Assembly (NCBI GenBank): GCA_033283165.1
Contig: JAWMQL010000009.1
Location: 62,001 to 126,000 of the forward strand
Direction of reading: 5' to 3'
Source: JAWMQL01 sp033283165
GTDB lineage: Bacteria > Pseudomonadota > Gammaproteobacteria > Pseudomonadales > Halieaceae
DNA length: 64,000 nt
Notes under the pieces: generated by a model
Databases searched by the model: none
The model's input: the letters and a program-made list of their open reading frames with translations, nothing else
What the model was told of the DNA's origin: nothing
Made by a program: the position numbers and the translations under genes
Shown here: in pieces, positions 51,201-59,470 of the stretch
Position numbering within the stretch: position 1 is the stretch's first letter
Layout of the letters: each line of letters starts with the position of its first letter

Positions 51201-51900
51201 GCACACGGACATGCACGAGGTCATCGGTCACGCCTCCGGCCGGATCAACCCGGGAGTCGGCACCCCCAAGGAGACCCTGAAGCAGTATTCCTCCACCTCG
51301 GAGGAGGGCCGCGCGGACCTGGTGGCCCTGTACTTCATGATGGATCCCAAGCTGATCGAGCTGGGCGTCATGCCCAATATCGACGCGGCAAAAGCCGAGT
51401 ACGACGGCTATATCCGCAACGGCATCATGACCCAGCTGTACCGTATCAAGCCCGGGGAACTGATCGAGGAAGCCCATATGCGTAACCGCGCCATGGTGGC
51501 GCGCTGGGCCTACGAGCAGGGCCGGGAAGACAATGTCATCGAGCGCCGCGAGCGGGACGGTAAGACCTATTTCGTCATCAACGACTACCAGGCCCTGCGC
51601 GGCCTGTTCGGGCAGCTGCTGCGGGAGCTGCAGCGGATCAAGTCCGAGGGCGACTATGAGGCCATCAAGGCACTGGTGGAAAATTATGGCACCCAGGTGG
51701 ATGCCGACCTGCACAGGGAGGTGCTGCAAAGATTTGCAGATTTGGATGTCGCGCCCTACAAGGGCTTTGTGAACCCGGTGCTGACGCCGGTGATGGAAGA
51801 CGGGGAGATCGCGGATGTCACGCTCAGTTACCCGGAGACCTTTGTCGAACAGATGATGTTTTACGCCGACAACTACTCTTTTCTGCCGAACGAAAACTGA
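48250..51900 (+). CDS. lipoprotein fusing an M28 aminopeptidase to an M49 dipeptidyl-peptidase III (1216 aa)
   Basis: Lipobox LLILSAC puts it at the envelope. Residues 40-540 are an M28 zinc aminopeptidase with a PA-type insert: ligands H333 (TAHWDHLG), D354 (GAADNASGTGG), E388-E389 (AVTAEESG), D416 (NMDN) and H470 (RSDHFS). From about residue 565 (KFDYEIDRFADIQVLAYRV) the protein matches dipeptidyl-peptidase III, with HEVIGH at 989-994 and EEGRAD at 1018-1023 in place of the family's HELLGH and EECRAE. Both metal sites look intact. The two activities could trim peptides in turn. It heads a run with the GlcD-like and ThDP genes and is divergent from the POT importer. Confidence 0.88.
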   Translation: MKRLAPVMAFLLILSACGKQEQAAAPDAAVAPAGERPYEEMTSLVESELHRHVAELASDAYEGREPGTPGEEKTLEYLVREFKALGLEPGNNGSWFQQVPIRAVTTDPAAVLALRGENFSADLAYRKDMVVSTQRQVETTSLNDSELVFVGYGINAPERNWNDYAGLDVEGKTVVMLINDPGYATQDPELFNGNTMTYYGRWDYKYAEAARQGAAGAIIVHETAPAAYPWEVVENSWSGPQIGLQDDNRHADKLAAEAWITLERAQELFSAAGLSYEESKAKAARPGFSAIPLGGITASVTLNNTLSESLSNNVLAVIPGSEHPEEVVIYTAHWDHLGKREGMEGDNIFNGAADNASGTGGLLALARLFKEAPQPPQRTVLFLAVTAEESGLLGSKWYGENPVYDPALTVANFNMDNIAGGNLDRTASVAVVGLGNSELENYLADAVAEQGRKIVQEPHPEKGYYYRSDHFSLARVGIPALYLTRATDSIEHGSEWGEERLADYTTNRYHKPGDEYQPDWDLSGAALEVMLLYRMGSTLANNRDFPQWNDGVEFKAVREASLDKFDYEIDRFADIQVLAYRVPGFDDLTLQQKQLLYYLYQAAYSGRDITYDQNYRHNLRIRRTLESIVRNYQGDRTTEAFERLMLYARQVWFSNGIHHHYSTLKHQPLFSPADFGRWVAAVAPAGDLPLRDGETGAELVAELTPIIFDPAIAPKMVNTAADVDKVASSAVNYYEGVTEQEVRDFYAARSDPNDPTPISHGLNSKLVKNADGELEERVWKVGGMYSEALEEVVRWLEKAITVAENDKQRRALELLVKYYRSGDLEDFDAYSVAWVEDTDSHIDVINGFIEVYDDPIAYRGAFESVVSFRDEEATRRIAAIGAEAQWFEDNSPIMDEHKRDKVTGILGKAITVVAESGDASPSTPIGINLPNANWIRATHGSKSVSLTNIVNAYNAVPSKALEEFAWDQEEVERSERYKEISSALHTDMHEVIGHASGRINPGVGTPKETLKQYSSTSEEGRADLVALYFMMDPKLIELGVMPNIDAAKAEYDGYIRNGIMTQLYRIKPGELIEEAHMRNRAMVARWAYEQGREDNVIERRERDGKTYFVINDYQALRGLFGQLLRELQRIKSEGDYEAIKALVENYGTQVDADLHREVLQRFADLDVAPYKGFVNPVLTPVMEDGEIADVTLSYPETFVEQMMFYADNYSFLPNEN

Positions 51901-51908
51901 GTTGCGCC

Positions 51909-53282
51909 GTGAGTGATACCAATGCAACCCTGCTGCAGGAGCTCGAGGGCCTGCTGGGAGAGAAGGGGGTCAGGCGCGAGCCGCAGGCATTCCTGCCCGA
52001 CGTGATCCTGCGGCCGGCGAGTACCGCAGAGGTAGCCGCCGTGCTCAAACTGTGCAGCGCGGCGCGCCAGCCCCTGGTCCCGATCGGCGGGCTGACCGGC
52101 CTGGTGAATGGCCACGTGCAGACCGATGGCGAATTCGGGCTGTCCCTGGAGCGAATGAACGCGATCGAGGAGATTGACGAGGTCAATCGCACCATGACCG
52201 TCCAGGCCGGGTGTATTCTGCAGGTGGCGGCGGAGGCAGCAGAGGACAGCGGATTGCTGCTGCCCCTGGACCTGGGTGCGCGGGGCAGCGCCACGGTCGG
52301 CGGCAATGTGGCCACCAACGCCGGCGGCAACCGGGTGATCCGCTACGGCATGATGCGCGACATGGTGCTGGGCCTGGAGGTGGTGCTGGCGGACGGTACG
52401 GTGGTCGATTCACTGAACAAGATGCTCAAGAACAACACCGGGTACGACCTCAAGCAGTGGTTTATCGGCGCCGAGGGCACCCTGGGCGTGATCACCCGGG
52501 TGGTCATCCGCCTGCGGCCACTGCCCCGCAGCCAGAATACGGCCCTGCTGGCCGTGCCGGATTTTCACGCGGTGGGTCAACTCCTGCGCTGGCTCGACGG
52601 CCACACCGCGGGCACCCTGTCCGCGTACGAGGTGATGTGGCCCTCTTTTTACGAATACATCACCCGCGAGGGCAGCCTGCACGCGCCGCCACTTCCCCAC
52701 GGCAGTCCCTATTACGTGCTGGTGGAAACCCTGGGGTCGGAGCCCGAGGCTGACGCCGAGCGCTTCGAGCAGACCCTGGCGGACGCCATGGAACAGGGTC
52801 TTGTGACCGATGCCGTGCTGGCCAGGAGCCAGGCCGAGCGCAACGCCCTGTGGGAGATTCGTGACGACGTGCTGGATTTCTTCAACCTGGGGCCCATCAC
52901 GATTTTCGACATCAGCATCACCGTGGATCGCATGGAGGCTTTTGTCGCCGACCTGGAGCGCGAGGTGAATACCGGGGAGGGGGCATTCAGTATCATTTTC
53001 GGTCACCTGGGCGACTGCAACCTGCACGTCATACTCGGTAACAGCGACCCGCAACGGTTTGATGCCGAGGCGCTGGAAAACGCGCTGTACACCCTCGTCG
53101 AGCGGTTCCACGGTTCGGTATCGGCGGAACACGGGGTTGGCCTGTCCAAGCGGCCCTACCTGCACTGCAGTCGCAGTGAGACGGAGCTGACCCTGATGTA
53201 CCGGCTGAAGAAGATGCTGGACCCGGACAACATTCTGAATCCCAACAAGATATTCAGCGCGGATAAGCTGGCGAGCGTCTGA
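51909..53282 (+). CDS. FAD-linked 2-hydroxyacid dehydrogenase, GlcD/D2HGDH type (457 aa)
   Basis: Oxidises a D-2-hydroxyacid. FAD-binding PCMH domain with PLVPIGGLTGLVNGHV, DLGARGSATVGGNVATNAGG and GAEGTLGVITRVVIRL. The C-terminal cap has FGHLGDCNLHVILG and SAEHGVGLSKRPYL, typical of D-lactate and D-2-hydroxyglutarate dehydrogenases. Begins at GTG 51909, 8 bases after the peptidase gene. The next gene encodes a ThDP enzyme of 2-ketoacid metabolism, so the pair may turn a 2-hydroxyacid into an aldehyde via the ketoacid; this is inference. Confidence 0.9.
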   Translation: MSDTNATLLQELEGLLGEKGVRREPQAFLPDVILRPASTAEVAAVLKLCSAARQPLVPIGGLTGLVNGHVQTDGEFGLSLERMNAIEEIDEVNRTMTVQAGCILQVAAEAAEDSGLLLPLDLGARGSATVGGNVATNAGGNRVIRYGMMRDMVLGLEVVLADGTVVDSLNKMLKNNTGYDLKQWFIGAEGTLGVITRVVIRLRPLPRSQNTALLAVPDFHAVGQLLRWLDGHTAGTLSAYEVMWPSFYEYITREGSLHAPPLPHGSPYYVLVETLGSEPEADAERFEQTLADAMEQGLVTDAVLARSQAERNALWEIRDDVLDFFNLGPITIFDISITVDRMEAFVADLEREVNTGEGAFSIIFGHLGDCNLHVILGNSDPQRFDAEALENALYTLVERFHGSVSAEHGVGLSKRPYLHCSRSETELTLMYRLKKMLDPDNILNPNKIFSADKLASV

Positions 53283-53303
53283 GATAGCCAAGGAGAACTG
53301 CCT

Positions 53304-54863
53304 ATGAACGGTGCCGAAAGCCTGATTACCACCCTGGTCAACAGCGGTGTCGAGGTCTGCTTTACCAATCCCGGAACGTCCGAGATGCACTTTGTGGCCG
53401 CCCTCGACGAGGTCGAGGGCATGCGCTGCATCCTCGGGCTGTTCGAGGGTGTGGTCAGTGGCGCGGCCGACGGCTACGCCCGTATGGCAGGTAAACCCGC
53501 CTCCACCCTGCTGCACCTGGGCCCGGGTCTGGGTAATGCCCTGGCCAACCTGCACAATGCCCGAAAGTGCGGTGTGCCGATTGTGAATATCGTCGGGGAT
53601 CACGCCACCTACCACCTGCAGTACGATGCGCCCCTGACCTCCGATATCGAGGGCATCGCGGGCCCTGTGTCCCATTGGGTGCGTACCTCGAAATCCCCCG
53701 CGGACATTGCCCGCGACGCCGCCGAGGCAGTCCGCCAGGCTGGCCGCGACCGGATCGCCACCCTGGTGCTGCCGGCGGACGTGTCCTGGAGCGACAATCC
53801 CGACGGGGCGGCGCCGGCCGTCGAGATCGAACCCCTGGCCGAGCCTCCCGGGGAGCGCATCGCCCGCGCAGCGGAGTTGCTGCGCAACGGCAGGAGCACC
53901 CTGCTGCTGGTGGGAGGGAGCGCGGTCACTGCGCGGCAGGGGTTGCTGCTGGGCCGGATCAGCAAGGCGACCGGTGCCAGGCTGATGGTGGAGACGCTGC
54001 CGGGCCGGATCGAGCGCGGTGCCGGCACGGCGGTCATTGACCGGCTGGCCTACCTGGCGGAGATGGCGGTGGATTCCCTCAAGGATGTGGAGCAGTTGAT
54101 CCTGGTCGGCGCCCGGGCGCCGGTATCCTTTTTCGCCTACCCCAATGTGCCCAGCGCCATTGCTCCCGACAGCGCCGAACAGTTCACCCTCGTGGCGCCC
54201 GGGGAGGCCGCGGACGATGCGCTGGAGAAGCTGGTGGATGAACTCGGCGCGCAGGATACCGAACCGGACGTGTATCCCCTGAACCTTCCCGAGCTGCCGG
54301 CCGGGGCACTGGACGCCAACAGCGCTGCCCAGAGCCTGGCTCACTACCTGCCGGAGAATGCCATTGTGGTGGACGAGGCCATTACCTCGGGCCTCGCCTG
54401 CTACCCCATGACGGCCACCAGCAGGCCCCACGACTGGCTCAACCAGACCGGAGGTTCCATCGGCTGGGGCCTGCCGGCCGCGGTGGGCGCCGCGGTGGCC
54501 CGCCCGGACCGCAAGGTGATCTGCCTCGAGGGCGACGGGTCGGCCATGTACACCATCCAGTCCCTGTGGACCATGGTGCGGGAGAACCTGGATGTCACCG
54601 TGGTGATTTTCAACAACCGCAAGTACAGCATCCTGGAACTGGAGTTTTCCCGCACCGGCGCTCGCGGTGGCAGTCCCGGGCCCAAGGCAGCCAGTTCCCT
54701 CGACATCGGCAATCCCGAAATGGACTTTGTGGCCCTGGCGCAGGGCATGGGTATGTCGGCGGTGACGGTTGCGACGGCCGAGGAGTTCAGTGCCGCCCTG
54801 GCCGATGCCATGGCAAAGCGCGGCCCCAATCTGATTGACGCCCTGGTGCCGACCCTGTTCTGA
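53304..54863 (+). CDS. ThDP-dependent 2-ketoacid enzyme, acetolactate-synthase/benzoylformate-decarboxylase-like (519 aa)
   Basis: Three-domain ThDP protein. The catalytic glutamate is in GLFEGVVSGAADGYARM, and the ThDP motif is GDGSAMYTIQSLWTMV with IFNNRKYSI. Proteins like this are labelled acetolactate synthase, but the absence of a regulatory subunit gene and the GlcD-type neighbour favour a 2-ketoacid decarboxylase or lyase. It starts 21 bases after the dehydrogenase gene and is probably in the same operon. It ends 8 bases from convergent dusC. Confidence 0.85.
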   Translation: MNGAESLITTLVNSGVEVCFTNPGTSEMHFVAALDEVEGMRCILGLFEGVVSGAADGYARMAGKPASTLLHLGPGLGNALANLHNARKCGVPIVNIVGDHATYHLQYDAPLTSDIEGIAGPVSHWVRTSKSPADIARDAAEAVRQAGRDRIATLVLPADVSWSDNPDGAAPAVEIEPLAEPPGERIARAAELLRNGRSTLLLVGGSAVTARQGLLLGRISKATGARLMVETLPGRIERGAGTAVIDRLAYLAEMAVDSLKDVEQLILVGARAPVSFFAYPNVPSAIAPDSAEQFTLVAPGEAADDALEKLVDELGAQDTEPDVYPLNLPELPAGALDANSAAQSLAHYLPENAIVVDEAITSGLACYPMTATSRPHDWLNQTGGSIGWGLPAAVGAAVARPDRKVICLEGDGSAMYTIQSLWTMVRENLDVTVVIFNNRKYSILELEFSRTGARGGSPGPKAASSLDIGNPEMDFVALAQGMGMSAVTVATAEEFSAALADAMAKRGPNLIDALVPTLF

Positions 54864-54871
54864 CCGGGTTC

Positions 54872-55840
54872 TCAGGCCGCGAGCGCGGCCCCGGTGACCT
54901 CGCGTCGCAACGCCAGGTGTATCTCAACCGGGTCGCGCAGCCGTTTCACCCGCTCGAACAACAGCGCGGCCCGGTGGTAGTGAGTGCGCAGGTAGACCAG
55001 CCACTGCTTGACCGGGTTGCCCGCGTAGCCCGGGTCGTAGTGGCGCAGGTTGAGCTCGAAAAATGCCAGCAGCAGCGGTGTCACCTGGTCCCAGGTCAGG
55101 GGTTGCGCCACCTCGCCGGCCAGGGCGGCCCTGACCAGCCGCGGCAGGTCGGGCCGACACAACACGCCCCGACCGAGCATCAGGTCTGGGCAGTCGCTCT
55201 CCAGGCGGCAACGCAGGGCGTCCGCCGGGCTCCAGATTTCACCGTTGGCTATGATCGGGATGCGGCAGCTTGCCCTGGCCCGGGCGATCTCCCGCCAGTG
55301 CGCCGGTGGCCGGTAGGCCTGGCGGCGGGTACGCGCATGAACCGCGAGTTCGTTGGCCCCGGCCGCCTCGATCGCGCTCACGATCTCCGGGAACAGGTCC
55401 CCGTGATCGAAGCCGAGTCGGGTTTTGACCGTCACCGGGACAGTGTCCGGCACCGCCGCCCGCACCGCGGCGACGATCCGGTGTACCCGGCCCGGCTCGC
55501 GCAGGATAACGGCGCCGCCATCGGACCGGTTGACGGTCCTGGCCGGGCAGCCAAAGTTGAGGTCGATGCCCGGGGCGCCCAGTTCCGCGGCGCGCGCTGC
55601 GTTGTCCGCCATTGGCCCGGGCTGGCCGCCGAGCAACTGCAGGTAGACCGGTACCCCGCTGGATGTCCTGCCGCCCTGGCGCAACTCCGGGCAGACCCGG
55701 TGGAATACCCGCGCGGGTAATTGCCGCCCGGTTACCCGGAGAAATTCCGTGACGCAGCGATCCAGCCCGCCGAGGCCGCTCAGCAGGTCCCGCATGGTAT
55801 GGTCGATGACGCCCTCCATGGGGGCGAGAATCAGGCGCAT
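54872..55840 (-). CDS. dusC: tRNA-dihydrouridine(16) synthase (322 aa)
   Basis: Reduces U16 of tRNA with NADPH through FMN. The Dus TIM barrel shows LAPMEGVIDHTMRDLL at the front, LQLLGGQPGPMADNAARAAEL, IDLNFGCPARTVNRSDGG with the catalytic cysteine, and LAVHARTRRQAYRPPAHW. The C-terminal helical domain ends with WLVYLRTHYHRAALLFERVK. Features such as NFGCPA-TVN follow the DusC branch. Single gene, with a non-coding gap to oadG of 163 bases. Confidence 0.92.
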   Translation of the reverse strand: MRLILAPMEGVIDHTMRDLLSGLGGLDRCVTEFLRVTGRQLPARVFHRVCPELRQGGRTSSGVPVYLQLLGGQPGPMADNAARAAELGAPGIDLNFGCPARTVNRSDGGAVILREPGRVHRIVAAVRAAVPDTVPVTVKTRLGFDHGDLFPEIVSAIEAAGANELAVHARTRRQAYRPPAHWREIARARASCRIPIIANGEIWSPADALRCRLESDCPDLMLGRGVLCRPDLPRLVRAALAGEVAQPLTWDQVTPLLLAFFELNLRHYDPGYAGNPVKQWLVYLRTHYHRAALLFERVKRLRDPVEIHLALRREVTGAALAA

Positions 55841-55914
55841 GTTGTGAACACCGCGGCTTGGCCCTCGTTTCCGTGCCGGTGAATCGGCCGCGCATTATAC
55901 GGGGCCGCGCCCTG

Positions 55915-55942
55915 TTGACGCCATCTACGGCAATAGCGTCAA
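55915..55942. promoter_or_regulatory. inverted repeat upstream of the oxaloacetate decarboxylase operon
   Basis: TTGACGC and GCGTCAA, a perfect 7-base repeat with a 14-base spacer, lie 62 bases before the oadG ATG. TATGAT at 55957-55962 could be a -10 element just after it. May be an operator or hairpin; its binding factor is unknown. Confidence 0.4.
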
Positions 55943-56003
55943 TGGGCTATCCTGAGTATGATACGCGCCTCTGGAACAGGGCGCCGGAGCGGACAGGGAA
56001 TAT

Positions 56004-56258
56004 ATGCAGGGAGACATTATTACCCAGGGACTGGAGCTCATGCTGTATGGCATGGGCACCGTGGTGGTGTTCCTGACCCTGCTGGTGCTGGCAACGACCC
56101 TGATGTCCCGGCTGGTGACGCGCTTTTTCCCGGAAGCGGCGGCCGAGGAGGCGGTAACCGGGACGGTAGCGCCGGCTGCCCCGGTCGCCCAGGATTCGCA
56201 AATTGTGGCGGTGATTGCGGCCGCCATCAGGAAACACCGGTCCCGAAACGGTGACTGA
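56004..56258 (+). CDS. oadG: oxaloacetate decarboxylase gamma chain (84 aa)
   Basis: Small subunit with one N-terminal helix (ELMLYGMGTVVVFLTLLVLATTLM) and an alanine/proline-rich tail, as in OadG. It holds the alpha and beta subunits of the Na+-pumping decarboxylase together. First gene of oadGAB; the next gene begins 40 bases later. Confidence 0.88.
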   Translation: MQGDIITQGLELMLYGMGTVVVFLTLLVLATTLMSRLVTRFFPEAAAEEAVTGTVAPAAPVAQDSQIVAVIAAAIRKHRSRNGD

Positions 56259-56298
56259 GCCCGGCGTCTGCCGGGCCAGAACAGCGGAAGGTTTAGAC

Positions 56299-58095
56299 AT
56301 GCAAGAAAACAAGCGCCCTCTGGGCATTACCGACGTGGTATTGCGGGACGCATCCCAATCGCTGCTGGCCACCCGGGTCAGGATCGAGGACATGCTGCCG
56401 ATTGCGGGCAAGCTGGACCAGGTCGGGTTCTGGTCCCTGGAGTCCTGGGGCGGGGCGACTTTCGATGCCTGCATACGCTACCTGGGTGAGGATCCCTGGG
56501 AGCGCATTCGCGAACTGAAAAAGGCCATGCCGAACACCCCGCAGCAAATGCTGTTCCGCGGCCAGAATATCCTGGGTTACCGCCACTACGCCGACGACGT
56601 GGTGGAGAAATTCGTGGAGCGGGCCGCGGTCAATGGGGTCGACGTGTTCCGCGTATTCGACGCCATGAATGACATGCGCAATATCGAGGTGGCACTGAGG
56701 GCGGTAAAAGCTGTCGGCAAGCACGCCCAGGGCACAATCTCCTATACCCTGAGCCCGGTGCACACCATCGAGACCTGGGTAGAGCAGGGCAAACGCATCG
56801 AGGATATGGGTGCCGACTCCATCGCCATCAAGGACATGGCGGGCCTGCTGCGTCCCTACGACGGCTATGAGCTGGTCACGCGCCTGAAGGCCTCCTGTGA
56901 CATTCCCATCCATATGCAGTGCCACGCCACCACCGGTCTCTCCACCAGTACGATTCTGAAGTGCGTGGAGGCCGGTATCGACAACGTGGATACCTCGATT
57001 TCCTCCATGTCCATGACCTATGGCCACTCGCCCACCGAGACCGTGGTCGCAATCCTGCAGGGTACCGACCGGGATACCGGACTGGATATCAAACTGCTGG
57101 AGGAAATCGCCGCCTACTTTCGTGAGGTACGCAAGAAATACGCGAAGTTCGAGGGCTCACTGCGTGGCGTCGACTCGCGTATCCTGGTTGCCCAGGTGCC
57201 TGGCGGCATGCTGACCAATATGGAGAACCAGCTCCGGGAGCAGGGTGCCGCTGACAAACTGGACGAGGTGCTGGAAGAGATCCCCAGGGTGCGAAAGGAC
57301 CTGGGTTATATCCCGCTGGTCACTCCGACCTCCCAGATCGTGGGCACACAGTCCGTGCTGAATGTCCTGACCGGGGAACGCTACAAGTCCATTTCAAAAG
57401 AAACCGCCGGGGTATTGAAGGGTGAATACGGCGCCACGCCGGCACCGGTGGACGCGGAGTTGCAGCAGCGCGTGCTGGAGGGCGGCGAAGCCATCACCTG
57501 CCGCCCGGCGGATCTGCTGCAGGCGGAACTTGCAACGCTGACGGACGAACTCGAAAAACTGGCGGCGGAAAAGGGTATCGACCTCAGCGGCGGGGAGCAT
57601 GAGGTCGACGACGTGCTCACCTATGCGCTGTTTCCGCAGATCGGGCTTAAATTTCTCGAGAATCGCGGTAACCCGGCCGCCTTTGAACCGCCTCCCGGGA
57701 AGGAGCCGGAACCGGCGCCGGCCGCAGCGCCGGCAGCGGCGAGTGACGCCGGCGTGTACACCGTGACAGTCAATGGCCAGGCCTACGTGGTCGAGGTGGC
57801 CGAGGGTGGTGACCTGAGCTCCGTGGCACCGGCAGCGTCCACGCCCGCCCCCGCGGCGACGCCCGCACCGGCCGCGGGCGCCGGCGAACCTGTCAAGGCA
57901 CCCCTGGCGGGCAATATAATCAAGGTGAACGTCGCCGCCGGTGACAACGTGGCCGAGGGCGATGTCATAGTCCTGCTGGAAGCGATGAAAATGGAGACCG
58001 AGGTCCGGGCGCCCCGCGCCGGGACCGTGACCGCAGTCAGTGTAAGCGTCGGTGACAGCGTTGCGGTCGGCGACACCCTGATCGGTCTGGGCTAG
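56299..58095 (+). CDS. oadA: oxaloacetate decarboxylase alpha chain, biotin-containing (598 aa)
   Basis: Carboxyltransferase subunit. The TIM barrel has VVLRDASQSLLATRVRIED, and the PYC/OADA helical region follows. After an Ala/Pro linker (residues 470-535) the C-terminal biotinyl domain carries EAMKMETEV with biotin-lysine 564. It transfers the carboxyl of oxaloacetate to biotin. ATG 56299 gives the family N-terminus; the frame extends back into oadG. The linker is codon-biased toward GC. Confidence 0.94.
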   Translation: MQENKRPLGITDVVLRDASQSLLATRVRIEDMLPIAGKLDQVGFWSLESWGGATFDACIRYLGEDPWERIRELKKAMPNTPQQMLFRGQNILGYRHYADDVVEKFVERAAVNGVDVFRVFDAMNDMRNIEVALRAVKAVGKHAQGTISYTLSPVHTIETWVEQGKRIEDMGADSIAIKDMAGLLRPYDGYELVTRLKASCDIPIHMQCHATTGLSTSTILKCVEAGIDNVDTSISSMSMTYGHSPTETVVAILQGTDRDTGLDIKLLEEIAAYFREVRKKYAKFEGSLRGVDSRILVAQVPGGMLTNMENQLREQGAADKLDEVLEEIPRVRKDLGYIPLVTPTSQIVGTQSVLNVLTGERYKSISKETAGVLKGEYGATPAPVDAELQQRVLEGGEAITCRPADLLQAELATLTDELEKLAAEKGIDLSGGEHEVDDVLTYALFPQIGLKFLENRGNPAAFEPPPGKEPEPAPAAAPAAASDAGVYTVTVNGQAYVVEVAEGGDLSSVAPAASTPAPAATPAPAAGAGEPVKAPLAGNIIKVNVAAGDNVAEGDVIVLLEAMKMETEVRAPRAGTVTAVSVSVGDSVAVGDTLIGLG

Positions 58096-58104
58096 AGGCC
58101 CCAG

Positions 58105-59409
58105 GTGGAAAATCTCCTCAGCCTCTGGCGCAGTTCCGGATTGTCGCAAATGGAGCCCGGGCAGGGTTTCATGATCCTGATCGGTCTGCTGCTGCTGGTG
58201 CTTGCCATCCGCAAGGGCTTCGAGCCCCTCCTGCTGGTACCGATCGGCTTCGGCGGCATCCTGGCCAATATACCGGGTGCCGGGTTGGCGCACTCCGCAG
58301 TGGAGAACGCCCTCTACGCCGCGGACCCGGAGCAGCTGTTGCAGCTGGCGACCGTGCTGGGGGCGGCTGCGGACGCCGGCCTGAAAGAGCTGTTGGATAT
58401 CTACGGTGGCGCCCCGGCCCAGGTGCAGCTGGCGGCCCAGCAACTGGCAGCCAACACGGGTTTCAGCAACGGTATGCTGTACAGTTTCTATTCCGTGGCT
58501 ATTGCCAGCGGCGTTGCGCCGCTGGTCATCTTCATGGGAGTGGGCGCAATGACCGACTTCGGTCCGCTGCTGGCCAACCCGCGCACCCTGTTTCTCGGGG
58601 CGGCGGCCCAGTTCGGCATTTTCGCCACCATCATGGGCGCGGTTGGACTGACCAAGCTGGGGCTGATGGACTTCTCTATCGCCGACGCCGCCGCCATCGG
58701 TATCATTGGCGGGGCCGATGGACCCACAGCCATCTATGTCTCCAGCATGCTGGCACCCGACCTGCTGGGCGCCATCGCGGTGGCGGCCTATTCCTACATG
58801 GCCCTGGTCCCCCTGATACAGCCGCCCATAATGCGCGCGCTCACTACCGAGGAAGAGCGCCGTATCGAGATGATCCAGCTGCGCCCCGTGAGCCAGCTGG
58901 AAAAAATCGTATTCCCGCTGGTCCTGCTGATCCTTGTGGCGCTGCTGCTCCCGGACGCGGCGCCGTTGCTCGGCATGTTCTGCTTCGGCAACCTGATGAA
59001 GGAGTGCGGGGTGGTGGACCGCCTGTCGGACACCACCCAGAATGCCCTCATCAACATCACTACCATATTCCTGGGCCTGTCGGTGGGCTCCAAGCTGGTG
59101 GCGGACAAGTTCCTCGACATCAATACGCTGGGCATCCTCGGGCTGGGTATTGTGGCTTTTGCCATCGGGACCGCCTCGGGGGTGTTGATAGCGCGGCTGA
59201 TGAACCGCTTCGGCAGTACGCCGCTTAATCCGCTGATCGGCTCGGCGGGTGTTTCCGCGGTGCCGATGGCGGCGCGGGTGTCCAACAAGATCGGCCTCGA
59301 AGCCAACCCGCACAATTTCCTGCTGATGCATGCCATGGGCCCCAACGTGGCCGGGGTAATCGGCTCCGCGGTGGCGGCGGGGGTAATGATCAGCCTGGTG
59401 GGCGGCTGA
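58105..59409 (+). CDS. oadB: oxaloacetate decarboxylase beta chain, Na+ pump (434 aa)
   Basis: Integral membrane decarboxylase that couples carboxybiotin decarboxylation to Na+ export. About nine to eleven helices, with FEPLLLVPIGFGGILANIPG, MGVGAMTDFGPLLANP, IIGGADGPTAIYVSSML (the conserved aspartate) and FCFGNLMKECGVVDRL. Starts at GTG 58105, 9 bases after oadA. Full family length. The Na+ gradient would suit a marine habitat. Confidence 0.94.
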   Translation: MENLLSLWRSSGLSQMEPGQGFMILIGLLLLVLAIRKGFEPLLLVPIGFGGILANIPGAGLAHSAVENALYAADPEQLLQLATVLGAAADAGLKELLDIYGGAPAQVQLAAQQLAANTGFSNGMLYSFYSVAIASGVAPLVIFMGVGAMTDFGPLLANPRTLFLGAAAQFGIFATIMGAVGLTKLGLMDFSIADAAAIGIIGGADGPTAIYVSSMLAPDLLGAIAVAAYSYMALVPLIQPPIMRALTTEEERRIEMIQLRPVSQLEKIVFPLVLLILVALLLPDAAPLLGMFCFGNLMKECGVVDRLSDTTQNALINITTIFLGLSVGSKLVADKFLDINTLGILGLGIVAFAIGTASGVLIARLMNRFGSTPLNPLIGSAGVSAVPMAARVSNKIGLEANPHNFLLMHAMGPNVAGVIGSAVAAGVMISLVGG

Positions 59410-59420
59410 CCGCCCACCCC

Positions 59421-59449
59421 TTTTCCGGTTACACTTGAGCCTTTATACC
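59421..59449 (+). promoter_or_regulatory. weak promoter candidate for accA
   Basis: TTTTCC and TATACC with 17 bases between, in the 61-base gap after oadB, 22 bases before the accA ATG at 59471. The -35 box is poor. Confidence 0.25.
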
Positions 59450-59470
59450 TGCTGCAGGGACTAGCGCGAC

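Noticed and set aside
49351..51927. Very long open frame (858 codons) on the minus strand opposite the M28-M49 gene
   Set aside because: GC-rich antisense shadow: the plus-strand frame has two complete metal-site sets, and the reverse one shows no recognisable motif.
57394..59331. 645-codon minus-strand open frame opposite oadA and oadB
   Set aside because: No motif and fully covered by well-supported oad genes.
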